A stretch of 64,000 nucleotides of DNA from Sphingomonas panni (GTDB taxonomy: Bacteria > Pseudomonadota > Alphaproteobacteria > Sphingomonadales > Sphingomonadaceae). Positions within the stretch are counted from its first letter, which is position 1. The number at the start of each line of letters is the position of its first letter. The position numbers and the translations under genes are program-made. The stretch covers positions 62,001-126,000 of the forward strand of contig NZ_JAKREU010000010.1 of assembly GCF_022664435.1 (NCBI RefSeq). The letters run 5' to 3'. This document shows, piece by piece, positions 45,017 to 54,731 of this stretch. The notes beneath the pieces were generated by a model. That model was not told the DNA's origin. It searched no databases and was given only the letters and a program-made list of their open reading frames with translations.

Positions 45017-45463
45017 ATGACGTTCGGATTGGTGGGGTTGTTGCTTGGCGTCGCCATGGGCGCGCCGGAGGGCGGCATGGCGCATAGCGCGCGCATCGAT
45101 CATCGCAGCGGCACGGTACAGTCCGATTATACCGCAAAGGTGCAGGTTACCCATCGGCAAGTGGGGGCAGTCGGCGCGGGCGGGCGTCCGTCGACGCTGC
45201 GTTGCCTGTGGCGTGCGGGACTGGTCGTCGAGCGGCAGGCGCGCCATGCATCGGGATCGATGCTCGCCCGCTCCTTCAGCCATGATGAAGTGATCGAGGG
45301 CAGTCGGCCAGGTTGGTGCAGTGCGCAACGGGCGGCGATCGCCGAGGAAGTCGCCAGCCGCAACGACGCGTTGCAGGCACGACTGGTCCAGCTGGCACAG
45401 CAGGACCATGCGGTGCTGCATGCAGAGGTCGACCGGATGCATGGGACGGCACAGGCCGGATGA
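45017..45463 (+). CDS. Small exported protein upstream of the porin
   Basis: A 148-residue protein with a short hydrophobic N terminus (MTFGLVGLLLGVAMGAPEGG) that looks like an export signal. The middle has GAVGAGGRPSTLRCLWRAGL and a second Cys in GSRPGWCSAQRAA, so a disulfide is possible. The C terminus is a charged helix. A GGAG ribosome site is present. The stop overlaps the TorF porin start (ATGA), so the two are one unit. I recall similar uncharacterised sphingomonad proteins but no named function. Confidence 0.7.
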   Translation: MTFGLVGLLLGVAMGAPEGGMAHSARIDHRSGTVQSDYTAKVQVTHRQVGAVGAGGRPSTLRCLWRAGLVVERQARHASGSMLARSFSHDEVIEGSRPGWCSAQRAAIAEEVASRNDALQARLVQLAQQDHAVLHAEVDRMHGTAQAG

Positions 45464-46191
45464 TCGGTCGGATAGCATTGGGCGTCGCGTCGCTGCTGGT
45501 CACGGCAGCGGCGCAGGCGCAGTCGCTGCCATCCGTCGGCGTCGAGGCGACGACCGACGAACGTCGGCGGGGGCTGAGCTGGAGCGAAGGGCGGGCGTCG
45601 ATTTCCGGCGATGCCGCGCTGACACTTGGTGCCGTCGAGCTGGACGCGCGTGTCGCGGCGTTGCGCGGATCGGTACGGCACGACGGAGCCGATGCGGTTG
45701 CCGATCTGGGCGCGGCGATCGGCGGGGATGTCGGGCCGATCGCGCTGCGGGCGCGGGCGATCGGGCATGTCTTCGCCGGAGCGGAGCGAGGCATGGACTA
45801 TGCCGAGTTCGGTGGTGACGCCCGTTACACGCTGGGGCCAGTCGAACTGACCGCCGGTGCGCTCTATGCGCCGCCGCAGCGGGCGATTGGTGGCAGCAAC
45901 CTCTATTTGTCGGCGCAGGGGGTAGCGGCCATTCCGATGACGCCGTTCACGCTGGTCGGCGGCATAGGGCGGTCGTCAGGCGCCGTCGATGACGCCGCGC
46001 GGGCCGACCGGCTGCGTCCGGGCGGCACCTATGTCGACTGGCGGCTGGGCGTCGAACATGTGACCGGACCGCTGACGCTGGCGCTCGATTATGTCGGGAC
46101 CGACCTGAACGATGACCGGATGGTCGCGGCGATCGGCGACCGCCGGCATAGCGGCGATCGCATCCTGGGGCGGGCGCGGTTCGCTTTTTGA
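45460..46191 (+). CDS. TorF-family putative porin
   Basis: A 243-residue outer-membrane beta-barrel candidate. The Sec signal is MIGRIALGVASLLVTAAAQA. The mature protein starts with GVEATTDERRRGLSWSEGR, a TorF-family (CHP02001-type) pattern, and ends in Phe after LGRARFAF. Alternating strands are visible throughout. Its transport substrate is unknown. The ATG is coupled to the preceding gene. Confident in family, less in pore function. Confidence 0.82.
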   Translation: MIGRIALGVASLLVTAAAQAQSLPSVGVEATTDERRRGLSWSEGRASISGDAALTLGAVELDARVAALRGSVRHDGADAVADLGAAIGGDVGPIALRARAIGHVFAGAERGMDYAEFGGDARYTLGPVELTAGALYAPPQRAIGGSNLYLSAQGVAAIPMTPFTLVGGIGRSSGAVDDAARADRLRPGGTYVDWRLGVEHVTGPLTLALDYVGTDLNDDRMVAAIGDRRHSGDRILGRARFAF

Positions 46192-46294
46192 GTCAGGACG
46201 TCTTCGTGGCGAGCGCCGTTCGACGCAGCATCCGCGACTGAAGTGACGTTCGAAGCGGACGGTTCGGCTTTCGGCAATGAATGTCGGCCGTCCG

Positions 46295-48070
46295 CTACAC
46301 CGGATCGTCGATCCGGCGCAGGCGGCGGATGCGGGGTTCGCGCTCCAGATCGGCCTGTTCGCGGATCGTCTGGCGCAATTCGTCGCGCTTTTCGTGGATC
46401 GATGCGATCACCGGACCCATCGCCACGCCGAGGTCGACCAGCACCGCCTCCGACAATTGCAGCGAGCTTTCGAGCGTTTCCGGCACCGCATCGCTGACCC
46501 CGGCGGCATAGAGTTCGGCGGCATGGGTCGCATCGCGCGCGCGGGCGAGGATGGTCAGGTTCGGCACCCAGCCGCGCACTCGCCGCGTCAGGCGCACGGT
46601 CAGCACCGGGTCGTCCATCGTCAGCACAAGAGCCGAGGCGCGACCGAGGTCGAGGCGGTCGACCAGTTCGGACCGCGACACGTCGCCGAACAGGATCGGA
46701 TGCCCCTCCGCACGGGCCATGGCGACATTGTCGATATCCGAATCGACCGCGATATAGCTTTTGCCATGGGTCTTGAGCATCTCGGCGACGAGGCGGCCGA
46801 CCCGGCCGAAGCCAATGATGACGACGCGGCCTGCGGGCGTATCGACCGGCGCTTCCTCGGGCGCGCCGACGCGGTGTTCGATGCGCCGCGACGCCCGCTT
46901 GCCCAACATGGCCAGCAGCGGGGTGATGGTCAGGCCGATCGCGGTCACCGTCTGCCAGAAGGCGGCGGTCGAGGGTTGGATCAGCTGCGCCTGCGTCGCG
47001 GCGGCCAGCACGATCAGGGTGGTTTCCGACGGGCTGGACATCAACAGCCCGGTTTCCGTCGCCGTGCCCGGCCGCACGCCGTTGAACCAGAGCAGTCCGC
47101 CGGTCACCGCCGCCTTCAGCACCACGACCCCGGCAATCGCGCCGAGCAGTTCCGGCCAATTGTCGGCGATGGTCGCAAGGTCGAGGCTCATGCCGATGGT
47201 GATCAGGAACACGCCGAGCGCCAGCCCCTTGAACGGGGCGGTGATGACCTCGACCTCACTATGATATTCGGTTTCGGCGATCAGCAGGCCGGCGAGCAGC
47301 GCGCCGACGATCGGCGACAGGCCGGCGGCGGTGGTGACGAGGCTGGCGACGATCACCACCAGCAGGCTGGCCGACAGGAACAGTTCGGGGCTCTTGGTGC
47401 GGGCGGCCTGCGCGAACAGGCGCGGCAGGAACAGGCGGCCGGCGGCATAGAGACCGACGACGCTGAGTCCTCCCCACATCAGGGTGTTGGCGAGGCCGGA
47501 CCAGCCTTCGTCGCTCGCCGTCGGGGCGAGGGCGCCCAGCGCGAAGATGATCGGGACCAGCGCGAGATCCTCGAACAACAGCATCGAGAAGGCGGTACGG
47601 CCGACCGGCCCGGTGGTGCCCGCCATCGGCAGCACCAGCGCGGTGGACGACAATGCCAGCGCAAGGCCGAGGCCGATGGCGCCCGCCGTCGCCTGTCCCA
47701 ACGCCATCAGCGCGACGCCGATCAGCAGCGCCGATCCGAACAACTCCGCCGCGCCCAGACCGAATACCTGCCGCCGCATCGCCCATAGCCGCTTGAACGA
47801 CAGTTCGAGACCGATGGAGAAGAGCAGCAGGACAATGCCGAATTCGGCGAAGGGTTCGATCGAATGCCGGTCGGTGATCGTGATGTGGAACAGCCACGGC
47901 ACCCGGTCGACCAATGCGCCGAGGCCGAACGGGCCGACCAGGACACCGACCAGGATGAACCCGATGACCGGGTTGACGCGAAAACGGGCGAAGGCGGGAA
48001 TGACGAGGCCGGCAGCCCCCAGAATGACCAGCGAATCGCTGAACGGCGTCGAATCAATCGGCAATGGCAT
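46295..48070 (-). CDS. Kef-type monovalent cation:proton antiporter
   Basis: A 591-residue protein of the CPA2/Kef family. It has about 12 membrane helices from SLVILGAAGLVIPAFARF to about residue 380, with the family motif LSSTALVLP. A cytoplasmic RCK/TrkA-N domain follows, binding NAD at VVIIGFGRVGRLVAEML. It exports K+ or Na+ in exchange for protons. The helical C-terminal tail is charged. The ATG at 48070 is chosen; TTG at 48106 is an in-frame alternative. No glutathione-gating subunit adjoins it. Substrate ion not resolved. Confidence 0.92.
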   Translation of the reverse strand: MPLPIDSTPFSDSLVILGAAGLVIPAFARFRVNPVIGFILVGVLVGPFGLGALVDRVPWLFHITITDRHSIEPFAEFGIVLLLFSIGLELSFKRLWAMRRQVFGLGAAELFGSALLIGVALMALGQATAGAIGLGLALALSSTALVLPMAGTTGPVGRTAFSMLLFEDLALVPIIFALGALAPTASDEGWSGLANTLMWGGLSVVGLYAAGRLFLPRLFAQAARTKSPELFLSASLLVVIVASLVTTAAGLSPIVGALLAGLLIAETEYHSEVEVITAPFKGLALGVFLITIGMSLDLATIADNWPELLGAIAGVVVLKAAVTGGLLWFNGVRPGTATETGLLMSSPSETTLIVLAAATQAQLIQPSTAAFWQTVTAIGLTITPLLAMLGKRASRRIEHRVGAPEEAPVDTPAGRVVIIGFGRVGRLVAEMLKTHGKSYIAVDSDIDNVAMARAEGHPILFGDVSRSELVDRLDLGRASALVLTMDDPVLTVRLTRRVRGWVPNLTILARARDATHAAELYAAGVSDAVPETLESSLQLSEAVLVDLGVAMGPVIASIHEKRDELRQTIREQADLEREPRIRRLRRIDDPV

Positions 48071-48121
48071 GGGACCATTGTTGCGGATGCGGCACGGATG
48101 CAGCAACCGCTAACGTACAAA

Positions 48122-48149
48122 CGGCGCCCATCCGTTCGGATGGACGCCG
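48122..48149 (-). terminator. Terminator-like hairpin after icd
   Basis: Reading from the icd stop, CGGCGTCCATCCG pairs with CGGATGGGCGCCG with one mismatch and is followed by TTTGT. It lies in the gap before the Kef-type gene and probably ends the icd transcript. Confidence 0.6.
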
Positions 48150-48177
48150 CTTGGCACCGTCGATGTGAACGAGGTGC

Positions 48178-49398
48178 TTAGCCCTGCGCGCCCATCGCGG
48201 CTTCGAGGTTGACGCGAACCTGTTCGAAGAACTGCTCGGTGGTCATCCACGGCTGATGCGGGCCGATCAGGATCGCGAGATCCTTGGTCATGTGGCCGGC
48301 TTCGACGGTTTCGATGCAGACGCGCTCCAGCGTTTCGGCGAACTTCGTCACGTCGGGCGTCCCGTCGAACTTGCCGCGATACTTCAGGCCGCCGGTCCAT
48401 GCGAAGATCGACGCGATCGGGTTGGTCGACGTCGCCTTGCCCTGCTGGTGCTGGCGATAGTGGCGCGTGACGGTGCCGTGCGCCGCTTCCGCCTCGATCG
48501 TCTTGCCGTCCGGCGACATCAGGACCGAGGTCATGAGGCCGAGCGAACCGAACCCTTGAGCGACCTGGTCCGACTGCACGTCGCCGTCATAGTTCTTGCA
48601 GGCCCAGACGAATTCGCCGTGCCACTTCAGCGCCGATGCGACCATGTCGTCGATCAGGCGGTGCTGATATTCGATGCCGGCGGCCTGGAACTGGTCCTTG
48701 AATTCGGTCGCGAAGACCTCTTCGAAGATGTCCTTGAAGCGGCCGTCATAGGCCTTGAGGATCGTGTTCTTGGTCGACAGGTACACCGGCCAGCCGCGGC
48801 CGAGGCCATAGTTCATCGACGCGCGGGCGAAATCGCGGATCGATTCGTCGAGATTGTACATGCCCATGGCGACGCCGGCGGCGGGGAAGTCGAACACTTC
48901 CTCCTCGATGACCTGGCCGTCGGCGCCTTCCCACTTCATGGTCAGCTTGCCGGCACCGGGCACCTTGAAATCGGTCGCCTTATACTGGTCGCCGAACGCA
49001 TGGCGGCCGACGACGATCGGCTTGGTCCAGCCCGGGATCAGGCGCGGCACGTTCGAGATGACGATCGGTTCACGGAAGACGACGCCGCCGAGGATGTTGC
49101 GGATGGTGCCGTTGGGCGACCGCCACATCTTCTTCAGGCCGAATTCCTCGACGCGCGCTTCGTCAGGGGTGATGGTGGCGCACTTCACGCCCACGCCGTA
49201 CTTCTGGATCGCCTTGGCGCTGTCGACGGTGATCTTGTCGTCGGTCTCGTCGCGCTTTTCGATGCCGAGGTCGTAATATTCGAGGTCGATATCGAGATAG
49301 GGGAGGATCAGCCGTTCGCGGATCCAAGCCCAGATGATGCGGGTCATTTCGTCGCCGTCGATCTCCACGACCGGGGTTTTGACCTTGATCTTCGCCAT
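48178..49398 (-). CDS. icd: NADP-dependent isocitrate dehydrogenase
   Basis: A 406-residue dimeric enzyme of the eukaryote-like type, which decarboxylates isocitrate to 2-oxoglutarate in the citric acid cycle. Substrate residues are in [10 protein letters not shown], metal-binding aspartates in YDGDVQSD, and the NADP site in [13 protein letters not shown]. It starts [20 protein letters not shown] and is full length. It stands alone with its own terminator, convergent with nothing and divergent from psd. Confident. Confidence 0.97.
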   Translation of the reverse strand: MAKIKVKTPVVEIDGDEMTRIIWAWIRERLILPYLDIDLEYYDLGIEKRDETDDKITVDSAKAIQKYGVGVKCATITPDEARVEEFGLKKMWRSPNGTIRNILGGVVFREPIVISNVPRLIPGWTKPIVVGRHAFGDQYKATDFKVPGAGKLTMKWEGADGQVIEEEVFDFPAAGVAMGMYNLDESIRDFARASMNYGLGRGWPVYLSTKNTILKAYDGRFKDIFEEVFATEFKDQFQAAGIEYQHRLIDDMVASALKWHGEFVWACKNYDGDVQSDQVAQGFGSLGLMTSVLMSPDGKTIEAEAAHGTVTRHYRQHQQGKATSTNPIASIFAWTGGLKYRGKFDGTPDVTKFAETLERVCIETVEAGHMTKDLAILIGPHQPWMTTEQFFEQVRVNLEAAMGAQG

Positions 49399-49518
49399 GC
49401 GCCTGCTCTCGATATAGTTGCGGTTGCGCGGGCCTTACGGGGTCGTTCGCGCGGGATCAACCGCGCTGGCGGTGCAGGGCGGTTGTCAGCACGGCCCGCC
49501 TTGGGTACACCACGGCTC

Positions 49519-50250
49519 ATGGCATCGCTCGACAAGCCCGCGGTCGGCACCACGACCGTCAAGTGGCGCTGGCCCTCCGTTCATCCCGAAGGGCGCAAAT
49601 ACGTCCTCATCGCCGCCGTTATCACCGCCTTCTTCGCCTTCATGGCGTGGGAGACGCTGGCATGGCCGATGGGGCTGGTGACGCTGTGGGTGGCGTCCTT
49701 CTTCCGCGATCCGGTCCGTACCACGCCGCAGGGCGACGGGCTGATCGTGTCGCCGGCCGACGGGCTGGTCACGATGATCCAGCGGGTCGAACTGCCGGCG
49801 GAGCTGCGCGGGGCCAACGGCCTGGGCGACCAGCCGCTGGTGCGGGTGTCGATCTTCATGTCGGTGTTCGACGTCCATATCAACCGGACGCCGATCGCTG
49901 GCACCATCCGGCAGGTGGTCTATATCTCGGGCAAGTTCCTGAACGCCGATCTCGACAAGGCGAGCGACGAGAATGAGCGCCAGCATAGCGTGGTCGAGGG
50001 GCTGGATGGACAGCGTGTCGGCTTCACCCAGATCGCGGGCCTGCTCGCGCGGCGGATCGTCGGCTTCGTGAAGGCGGGGGATTTCGTCGCCGCCGGACAG
50101 CGGATCGGCCTGATCCGCTTCGGCAGCCGGGTCGATGTGTTCCTGCCCGAAGGAATCGAGCCGCAGGTCGCGCTCGGCCAGCGGGCGATCGCCGGTGAAA
50201 CGGTGCTGGGTCGTCCGGGCCTCGCCGCCCCGACCGGCGTGGCGCAATAG
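49519..50250 (+). CDS. psd: Phosphatidylserine decarboxylase proenzyme
   Basis: A 243-residue type A phosphatidylserine decarboxylase that makes phosphatidylethanolamine. Two hydrophobic segments near the N terminus anchor it ([17 protein letters not shown] and the next). The self-cleavage site is Gly-Ser in [13 protein letters not shown], where Ser becomes the pyruvoyl group; catalytic His is in FDVHINRTP. It is directly followed by pssA one base after the stop, the usual psd-pssA pair. Confident. Confidence 0.96.
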   Translation: MASLDKPAVGTTTVKWRWPSVHPEGRKYVLIAAVITAFFAFMAWETLAWPMGLVTLWVASFFRDPVRTTPQGDGLIVSPADGLVTMIQRVELPAELRGANGLGDQPLVRVSIFMSVFDVHINRTPIAGTIRQVVYISGKFLNADLDKASDENERQHSVVEGLDGQRVGFTQIAGLLARRIVGFVKAGDFVAAGQRIGLIRFGSRVDVFLPEGIEPQVALGQRAIAGETVLGRPGLAAPTGVAQ

Positions 50251-50251
50251 G

Positions 50252-51019
50252 ATGCGCCGTCCGCTTCCCGTCCGGGGCATCCCGCTGCGCGCCGTCGCGC
50301 CCAATGCCGTCACGGCACTCGCTCTGTGTTCCGGTCTGACCGGTATCCGCTTCGCCATCGGGGGGGAGTGGGAACGCGCCGTGCTGATGGTGCTGCTGGC
50401 TGGCGTTCTCGACGGGCTGGACGGGCGTGTCGCTCGTCTGGTGCGCGGTGAGAGCAAGTTCGGTGCCGAGCTGGATTCGCTGTCCGACGCGATTTCGTTC
50501 GGCGTTTCACCTTCGCTCATCATGTATCTGTGGGCGCTGCTCGCCGAACCGCGCGTCGGATGGATCGTCTCGCTGGTCTATGCCGTATTCACCGCGCTGC
50601 GTCTCGCCCGCTTCAATGCGCGGATCGATGCCGAGGACCAGCCACACAAGTCGGCGGGTTTCCTGACCGGTATTCCGGCACCGGCCGGTGCCGGACTGGC
50701 GATGCTGCCACTCTATGCGTGGATCTGGTCGGGTGAAGACGTGTTCCGCTCGCCTTGGCTCGTCGCCCCATGGGTCGCGTTCGTCGCGTTCCTGATGGTG
50801 TCGAGCCTTGCGACCTATAGCTGGTCGTCGCTCAAGCTCCGCCGCAATATTCGCTTCGAAGCGATCGTCGGCGTCGTGATCGTCGCCGCAGCGCTGGTAT
50901 CCGCCCCGTGGCAGACGCTGACGGCGGTCTGCGTCGCCTATCTGGCGACGCTACCGTTCAGCATTCGCAGCTTTGCGCGGATCAAGCGGCAGCGCGAAGC
51001 GGCTGCGCAGCGACCGTAA
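50252..51019 (+). CDS. pssA: Phosphatidylserine synthase
   Basis: A 255-residue CDP-alcohol phosphatidyltransferase making phosphatidylserine from CDP-diacylglycerol and serine. The diagnostic motif DG-RV-AR-8-G-3-D-3-D reads DGRVARLVRGESKFGAELD then SLSD, fully intact. About eight membrane helices. It supplies psd next door, and cdsA at 55.5 kb supplies its CDP-lipid. The 3' end overlaps a small minus-strand gene. Confident. Confidence 0.96.
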   Translation: MRRPLPVRGIPLRAVAPNAVTALALCSGLTGIRFAIGGEWERAVLMVLLAGVLDGLDGRVARLVRGESKFGAELDSLSDAISFGVSPSLIMYLWALLAEPRVGWIVSLVYAVFTALRLARFNARIDAEDQPHKSAGFLTGIPAPAGAGLAMLPLYAWIWSGEDVFRSPWLVAPWVAFVAFLMVSSLATYSWSSLKLRRNIRFEAIVGVVIVAAALVSAPWQTLTAVCVAYLATLPFSIRSFARIKRQREAAAQRP

Positions 51020-51206
51020 CGGCGCGCTGACGGATCACGCCGCGCCGCGAGGTGAGGTGAACCGGAGGAAGCGGGTCGATCGTCCATTCCGGACCCCCGC
51101 GCAACAGCCGCAGGATGCGGTCCTTGGCGGGCAGGATCGTCAGGACGATCGAGCCGACAGCGACGATGAAACCAACAGCGAACAACGCGGAAACCAACAG
51201 GGCCAT
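50982..51206 (-). CDS. Small membrane protein antisense to the pssA end
   Basis: A 74-residue protein with one strong N-terminal helix (LLVSALFAVGFIVAVGSIVL) and a basic tail. The ATG has GGGGAG seven bases upstream, better than many real starts here. Its last 38 bases overlap the pssA 3' end on the other strand. No family is recognised. The helix plus good ribosome site support a real gene, but a chance frame cannot be excluded in such GC-rich DNA. Confidence 0.5.
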   Translation of the reverse strand: MALLVSALFAVGFIVAVGSIVLTILPAKDRILRLLRGGPEWTIDPLPPVHLTSRRGVIRQRAVTVAAQPLRAAA

Positions 51207-51327
51207 CTCGAAACTCCCCGATCATGCGACCATGAAATCGCAAGCCTGCTCAACCAGTTGGCCGAGTTCTTGTTCCATGGTCCGTGTCTGAGCCTGTTAT
51301 GTTCTCATATCGTTCCACCGTCAAGCC

Positions 51328-51356
51328 TTGATTGGCGGTACGACTTGCGCTAATGG
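51328..51356 (+). promoter_or_regulatory. Candidate sigma-70 promoter of rpsB
   Basis: TTGATT (51328-51333), a 17-base spacer and TAATGG (51351-51356) sit about 104 bases before the rpsB start. The remaining leader has a GGGCCTTCGGCC hairpin near 51402 that could be regulatory. Confidence 0.5.
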
Positions 51357-51459
51357 CCGCCGCCTCAACCCCACATGGGAAGCGCTCATACCGGTGCCCG
51401 GGCCTTCGGCCTGACAAGGGTTCCAGCTTCCCAGAGGATCAACCGGAAGGAATTATCCT

Positions 51460-52239
51460 ATGGCGGCACCCGTCGTCACCATGCAGGCGCTGCTCGAATC
51501 GGGCGCGCACTTCGGCCACCAGACCCACCGCTGGAACCCGAAGATGAAGCCGTACATCTTTGGCGATCGCAACGGCGTCCACATCCTCGACCTGTCGCAG
51601 ACCGTGCCGCTGTTCGCGCGCGCGCTGGAATTCGTATCGTCGACCGTCGCGTCGGGCGGCAAGGTCCTGTTCGTCGGCACCAAGCGCCAGGCGCAGGAGC
51701 CGATCGCCGAAGCCGCTCGGAAGTCGGGCCAGCACTTCGTCAACCATCGCTGGCTGGGCGGGATGCTCACCAACTGGAAGACGATCAGCAACTCGATCAA
51801 GCGCTTGAAGGCCCTTGAAGAGCAGCTGTCGGGCGACACGCACGGCCTGACCAAGAAGGAAGTGCTCAACCTGACCCGCGAGAAGGACAAGCTGGAGCTG
51901 TCGCTTGGCGGTATCCGCGATCTGGGCGGCATTCCCGACATCATGTTCGTGATCGACGCGAACAAGGAAGAGCTGGCGATCAAGGAAGCCAACACGCTGG
52001 GTATCCCGGTCGTCGCGATTCTCGATTCGAACGTGTCGCCGGACGGCATCGCCTTCCCGGTGCCGGCGAACGACGACGCCAGCCGTGCGATCCGCCTGTA
52101 CTGCGAAGCCATCGCGATCGCCGCGACCCGTGGCGGTCAGCAGGCGATGGCGCATTCGGGCCGCGACCTGGGCGCGATGGACGAGCCGCCGGCAGAGGAA
52201 GCGCTGACCGCCGAGCCGGAAGCTGCTGTCGAAGCGTAA
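51460..52239 (+). CDS. rpsB: 30S ribosomal protein S2
   Basis: A 259-residue S2, slightly longer than E. coli S2 because of an acidic alanine-rich C-terminal tail ([14 protein letters not shown]). Core segments [19 protein letters not shown] and [16 protein letters not shown] are conserved. It assembles late on the small subunit at the neck. GGAAGGAA ribosome site upstream. rpsB-tsf is the universal pair; a hairpin between them may set their ratio. Confidence 0.98.
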   Translation: MAAPVVTMQALLESGAHFGHQTHRWNPKMKPYIFGDRNGVHILDLSQTVPLFARALEFVSSTVASGGKVLFVGTKRQAQEPIAEAARKSGQHFVNHRWLGGMLTNWKTISNSIKRLKALEEQLSGDTHGLTKKEVLNLTREKDKLELSLGGIRDLGGIPDIMFVIDANKEELAIKEANTLGIPVVAILDSNVSPDGIAFPVPANDDASRAIRLYCEAIAIAATRGGQQAMAHSGRDLGAMDEPPAEEALTAEPEAAVEA

Positions 52240-52257
52240 GCTGTCACGGAACTGACG

Positions 52258-52298
52258 TGCGGGCGGGGCAGGGCGGAACACGCGCTGCCTCGCCCGCA
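52258..52298 (+). terminator. Hairpin between rpsB and tsf
   Basis: GCGGGCGGGGCAG pairs with CTGCCTCGCCCGC with one bulge around a 13-base loop. There is no T-run, so it is better read as an attenuator or RNA-stability element than a full terminator. Confidence 0.5.
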
Positions 52299-52329
52299 AG
52301 CATATCGAACACCAATCAGGAGCCTGATC

Positions 52330-53259
52330 ATGGCAGAAGTTACCGCCGCCGCCGTCAAGGAACTGCGTGAGCGCTCGGGCGCCGGCATGATGGACTGCAA
52401 GAAGGCGCTGTCCGAGAACAACGGCGACATGGAAGCCGCCGTCGACTGGCTGCGCACCAAGGGCCTCGCCGCCGTCGCCAAGAAGTCGAGCCGCACCGCG
52501 GCCGAAGGTCTGGTCGGCGTTGCCGTCGCCGGCACCAAGGGCGTCGCGATCGAAGTCAACAGCCAGACCGACTTCGTCGCCAAGAACGACCAGTTCCAGA
52601 GCTTCGTCCGCGATGTCGTCGCGATCGCACTGGAAAAGGGTGACGACGTCGAGGCGCTGAAGGCGCAGGCGATGCCGAACGGTGGCACCGTCGAGGACGC
52701 GCTGGTCGCCAACATCTCGACCATCGGCGAAAACCAGGTGCTGCGTCGCGCCAAGTCGGTCGAAGTCGCCAAGGGCGCGGTGATCCCGTATGTTCACAAC
52801 TCGGCCGGTCCGGGTCTCGGCAAGATCGGCGTGCTGGTCGCGCTGGAATCGGACGCCGGTGTCGACGTGCTGGAGCCGCTGGGCAAGCAGATCGCGATGC
52901 ACATCGCCGCTGCCTTCCCGCTGGCGCTGGACGAGAGCGGTCTCGACCAGGACGTCCTGGAGCGTGAGCGCCAGATCGCGACCGAAAAGGCCGCCGATTC
53001 GGGCAAGCCGGCCGACATCATCGCCAAGATGGTCGAAGGTTCGGTGAAGAAGTTCGCCAAGGAAAACGCCCTGCTGAGCCAGCCGATCGTGATGGACGGC
53101 AAGACCCCGGTCGCCGACGTCGTTGCGAAGGCGGCCAAGGATGCCGGCACGACCATCGTGCTGAAGGACTATGTCCGCTTCCAGCTCGGCGAAGGCATCG
53201 AGAAGGAAGAGAGCGACTTCGCCGCCGAAGTCGCCGCCACGGCCGGCCTGACCAAGTAA
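52330..53259 (+). CDS. tsf: Translation elongation factor Ts
   Basis: A 309-residue EF-Ts that recharges EF-Tu by expelling GDP. The N-terminal UBA-like domain ([20 protein letters not shown]) and the DFVAKN loop ([11 protein letters not shown]) are intact. The length is typical for alphaproteobacteria. It lies 90 bases after rpsB and is closed by a terminator; the next operon starts with pyrH. Confident. Confidence 0.98.
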   Translation: MAEVTAAAVKELRERSGAGMMDCKKALSENNGDMEAAVDWLRTKGLAAVAKKSSRTAAEGLVGVAVAGTKGVAIEVNSQTDFVAKNDQFQSFVRDVVAIALEKGDDVEALKAQAMPNGGTVEDALVANISTIGENQVLRRAKSVEVAKGAVIPYVHNSAGPGLGKIGVLVALESDAGVDVLEPLGKQIAMHIAAAFPLALDESGLDQDVLERERQIATEKAADSGKPADIIAKMVEGSVKKFAKENALLSQPIVMDGKTPVADVVAKAAKDAGTTIVLKDYVRFQLGEGIEKEESDFAAEVAATAGLTK

Positions 53260-53286
53260 GGTCTTACCACCGTTAAGGCATTGGCA

Positions 53287-53325
53287 GGGGCCGCAAGTGC
53301 GACATGCGCTTGCGGCCCTTGTTAT
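53287..53325 (+). terminator. Terminator after tsf
   Basis: GGGGCCGCAAGTGCG and CGCTTGCGGCCC form a long stem around ACATG, followed by TTGTTATG. Position right after tsf and T-rich tail fit intrinsic termination. Confidence 0.75.
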
Positions 53326-53367
53326 GTCCGGCGTCATGTCCGGCGCGACCGGCCGGGCAATGCCCGC

Positions 53368-53396
53368 TTGGCTTTGCAGGCGGTCGCGGCTAGGGT
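53368..53396 (+). promoter_or_regulatory. Candidate promoter of the pyrH operon
   Basis: TTGGCT (53368-53373), 17 bases, TAGGGT (53391-53396), then pyrH starts 37 bases later. It would drive pyrH through fabZ. Confidence 0.4.
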
Positions 53397-53432
53397 CCGG
53401 CGCGCTTCCGATAGACCAACTTTGCAGGTTCC

Positions 53433-54155
53433 ATGACCCGTCCTCGCTTCAACCGTATCCTTCTGAAACTGTCCGGCGAAGTGCTGATGGGCTCCGGCCA
53501 GTTCGGTATCGATCCCGCGATGTGCGACCGCGTCGCGCGCGAGATCAAGGCCGCGCGGGGTGAGGGGCACGAGGTGTGCGTCGTGGTCGGCGGCGGCAAC
53601 ATCTTCCGCGGTGTCGCGGGTGCCGCGCAGGGCTTCGAACGGGCGAGTGCCGACTACATGGGCATGCTCGCGACCGTGATGAACGCGCTCGCCATGCAGA
53701 ATGCGCTGGAGCAGATCGGCGTCGAGACGCGGGTGCAGTCGGCGATCCCGATGGCATCGGTGTGCGAACCCTATATCCGCCGTCGCGCCGTGCGCCATAT
53801 GGAGAAGGGCCGTGTCGTGATCTTTGCCGCCGGCACCGGCAGCCCGTTCTTCACCACCGACACGACCGCCGCGCTGCGCGCCGCCGAAATGGGCTGCGAG
53901 GCGCTGTTCAAGGGCACCAGCGTCGATGGCGTCTACGACGCCGACCCCAAGAAGGTGCCGACCGCGACACGCTACGACACGCTCGGCTTCGGCCGCGTGC
54001 TGGCCGACGACCTGAAGGTCATGGACGCGTCGGCCGTGGCGCTGTGCCGCGACAACAATATCCCGATCGTCGTCTTCAACATCCGTGACGAAGGCAACCT
54101 TGCCGCCGTGCTGGCGGGCGAGGGTGTCTCGACGATCGTCCAGAACAACGCTTGA
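53433..54155 (+). CDS. pyrH: Uridylate kinase
   Basis: A 240-residue hexameric UMP kinase, bacterial type. Motifs [21 protein letters not shown] and the UMP-binding [17 protein letters not shown] are present. It supplies UDP for nucleotide and envelope synthesis and is controlled by GTP and UTP in relatives. First gene of the long pyrH-frr-uppS-cdsA-dxr-rseP-bamA-skp-fabZ series; frr follows after 18 bases. Confident. Confidence 0.98.
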   Translation: MTRPRFNRILLKLSGEVLMGSGQFGIDPAMCDRVAREIKAARGEGHEVCVVVGGGNIFRGVAGAAQGFERASADYMGMLATVMNALAMQNALEQIGVETRVQSAIPMASVCEPYIRRRAVRHMEKGRVVIFAAGTGSPFFTTDTTAALRAAEMGCEALFKGTSVDGVYDADPKKVPTATRYDTLGFGRVLADDLKVMDASAVALCRDNNIPIVVFNIRDEGNLAAVLAGEGVSTIVQNNA

Positions 54156-54173
54156 TTCAGAAGGAAGTCCGTT

Positions 54174-54731
54174 ATGGCCGCATATAACAAGGCCGATCTC
54201 GAGCGCCGGATGGCCGGTGCCGTGGAATCGCTGAAGGGCGACCTGAGTGGCCTGCGCACCGGTCGCGCATCGGTGTCGCTGCTCGATCCGGTCACGGTGG
54301 AGGTGTATGGCGCACATATGCCGCTGAACCAGGTTGCGACCGTCTCGGCGCCCGAGCCGCGCATGTTGTCGGTGCAGGTGTGGGACAAGTCGAATGTCGG
54401 TCCGGCCGACAAGGCGATCCGTTCGGCGGGCCTGGGCCTCAACCCGATCGTCGATGGCCAGACGCTGCGCCTGCCGATCCCGGACCTGACCGAGGAGCGC
54501 CGCAAGGAACTGGCGAAGCTGGCCGGTAAGTATGCGGAATCGGCGCGGATCGCGGTGCGCAACGTCCGGCGCGACGGCATGGAAAGCCTGAAGACCGACG
54601 AGAAGAAGGGCGTCTATTCGGAGGACGAGCGCAAGAAGCTCGAGACCGAAGTGCAGAAGATGACCGACGCGACGATCGCCGACATCGATTCCGCGGCGGA
54701 TGCCAAGGAAAAGGAAATCCTCGGCAAGTGA
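54174..54731 (+). CDS. frr: Ribosome recycling factor
   Basis: A 185-residue RRF that with EF-G splits post-termination ribosomes. The three-helix bundle with the hinge domain is clear: [29 protein letters not shown] and [13 protein letters not shown]. Its last codon overlaps the GTG start of uppS (GTGA). Confident. Confidence 0.98.
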   Translation: MAAYNKADLERRMAGAVESLKGDLSGLRTGRASVSLLDPVTVEVYGAHMPLNQVATVSAPEPRMLSVQVWDKSNVGPADKAIRSAGLGLNPIVDGQTLRLPIPDLTEERRKELAKLAGKYAESARIAVRNVRRDGMESLKTDEKKGVYSEDERKKLETEVQKMTDATIADIDSAADAKEKEILGK

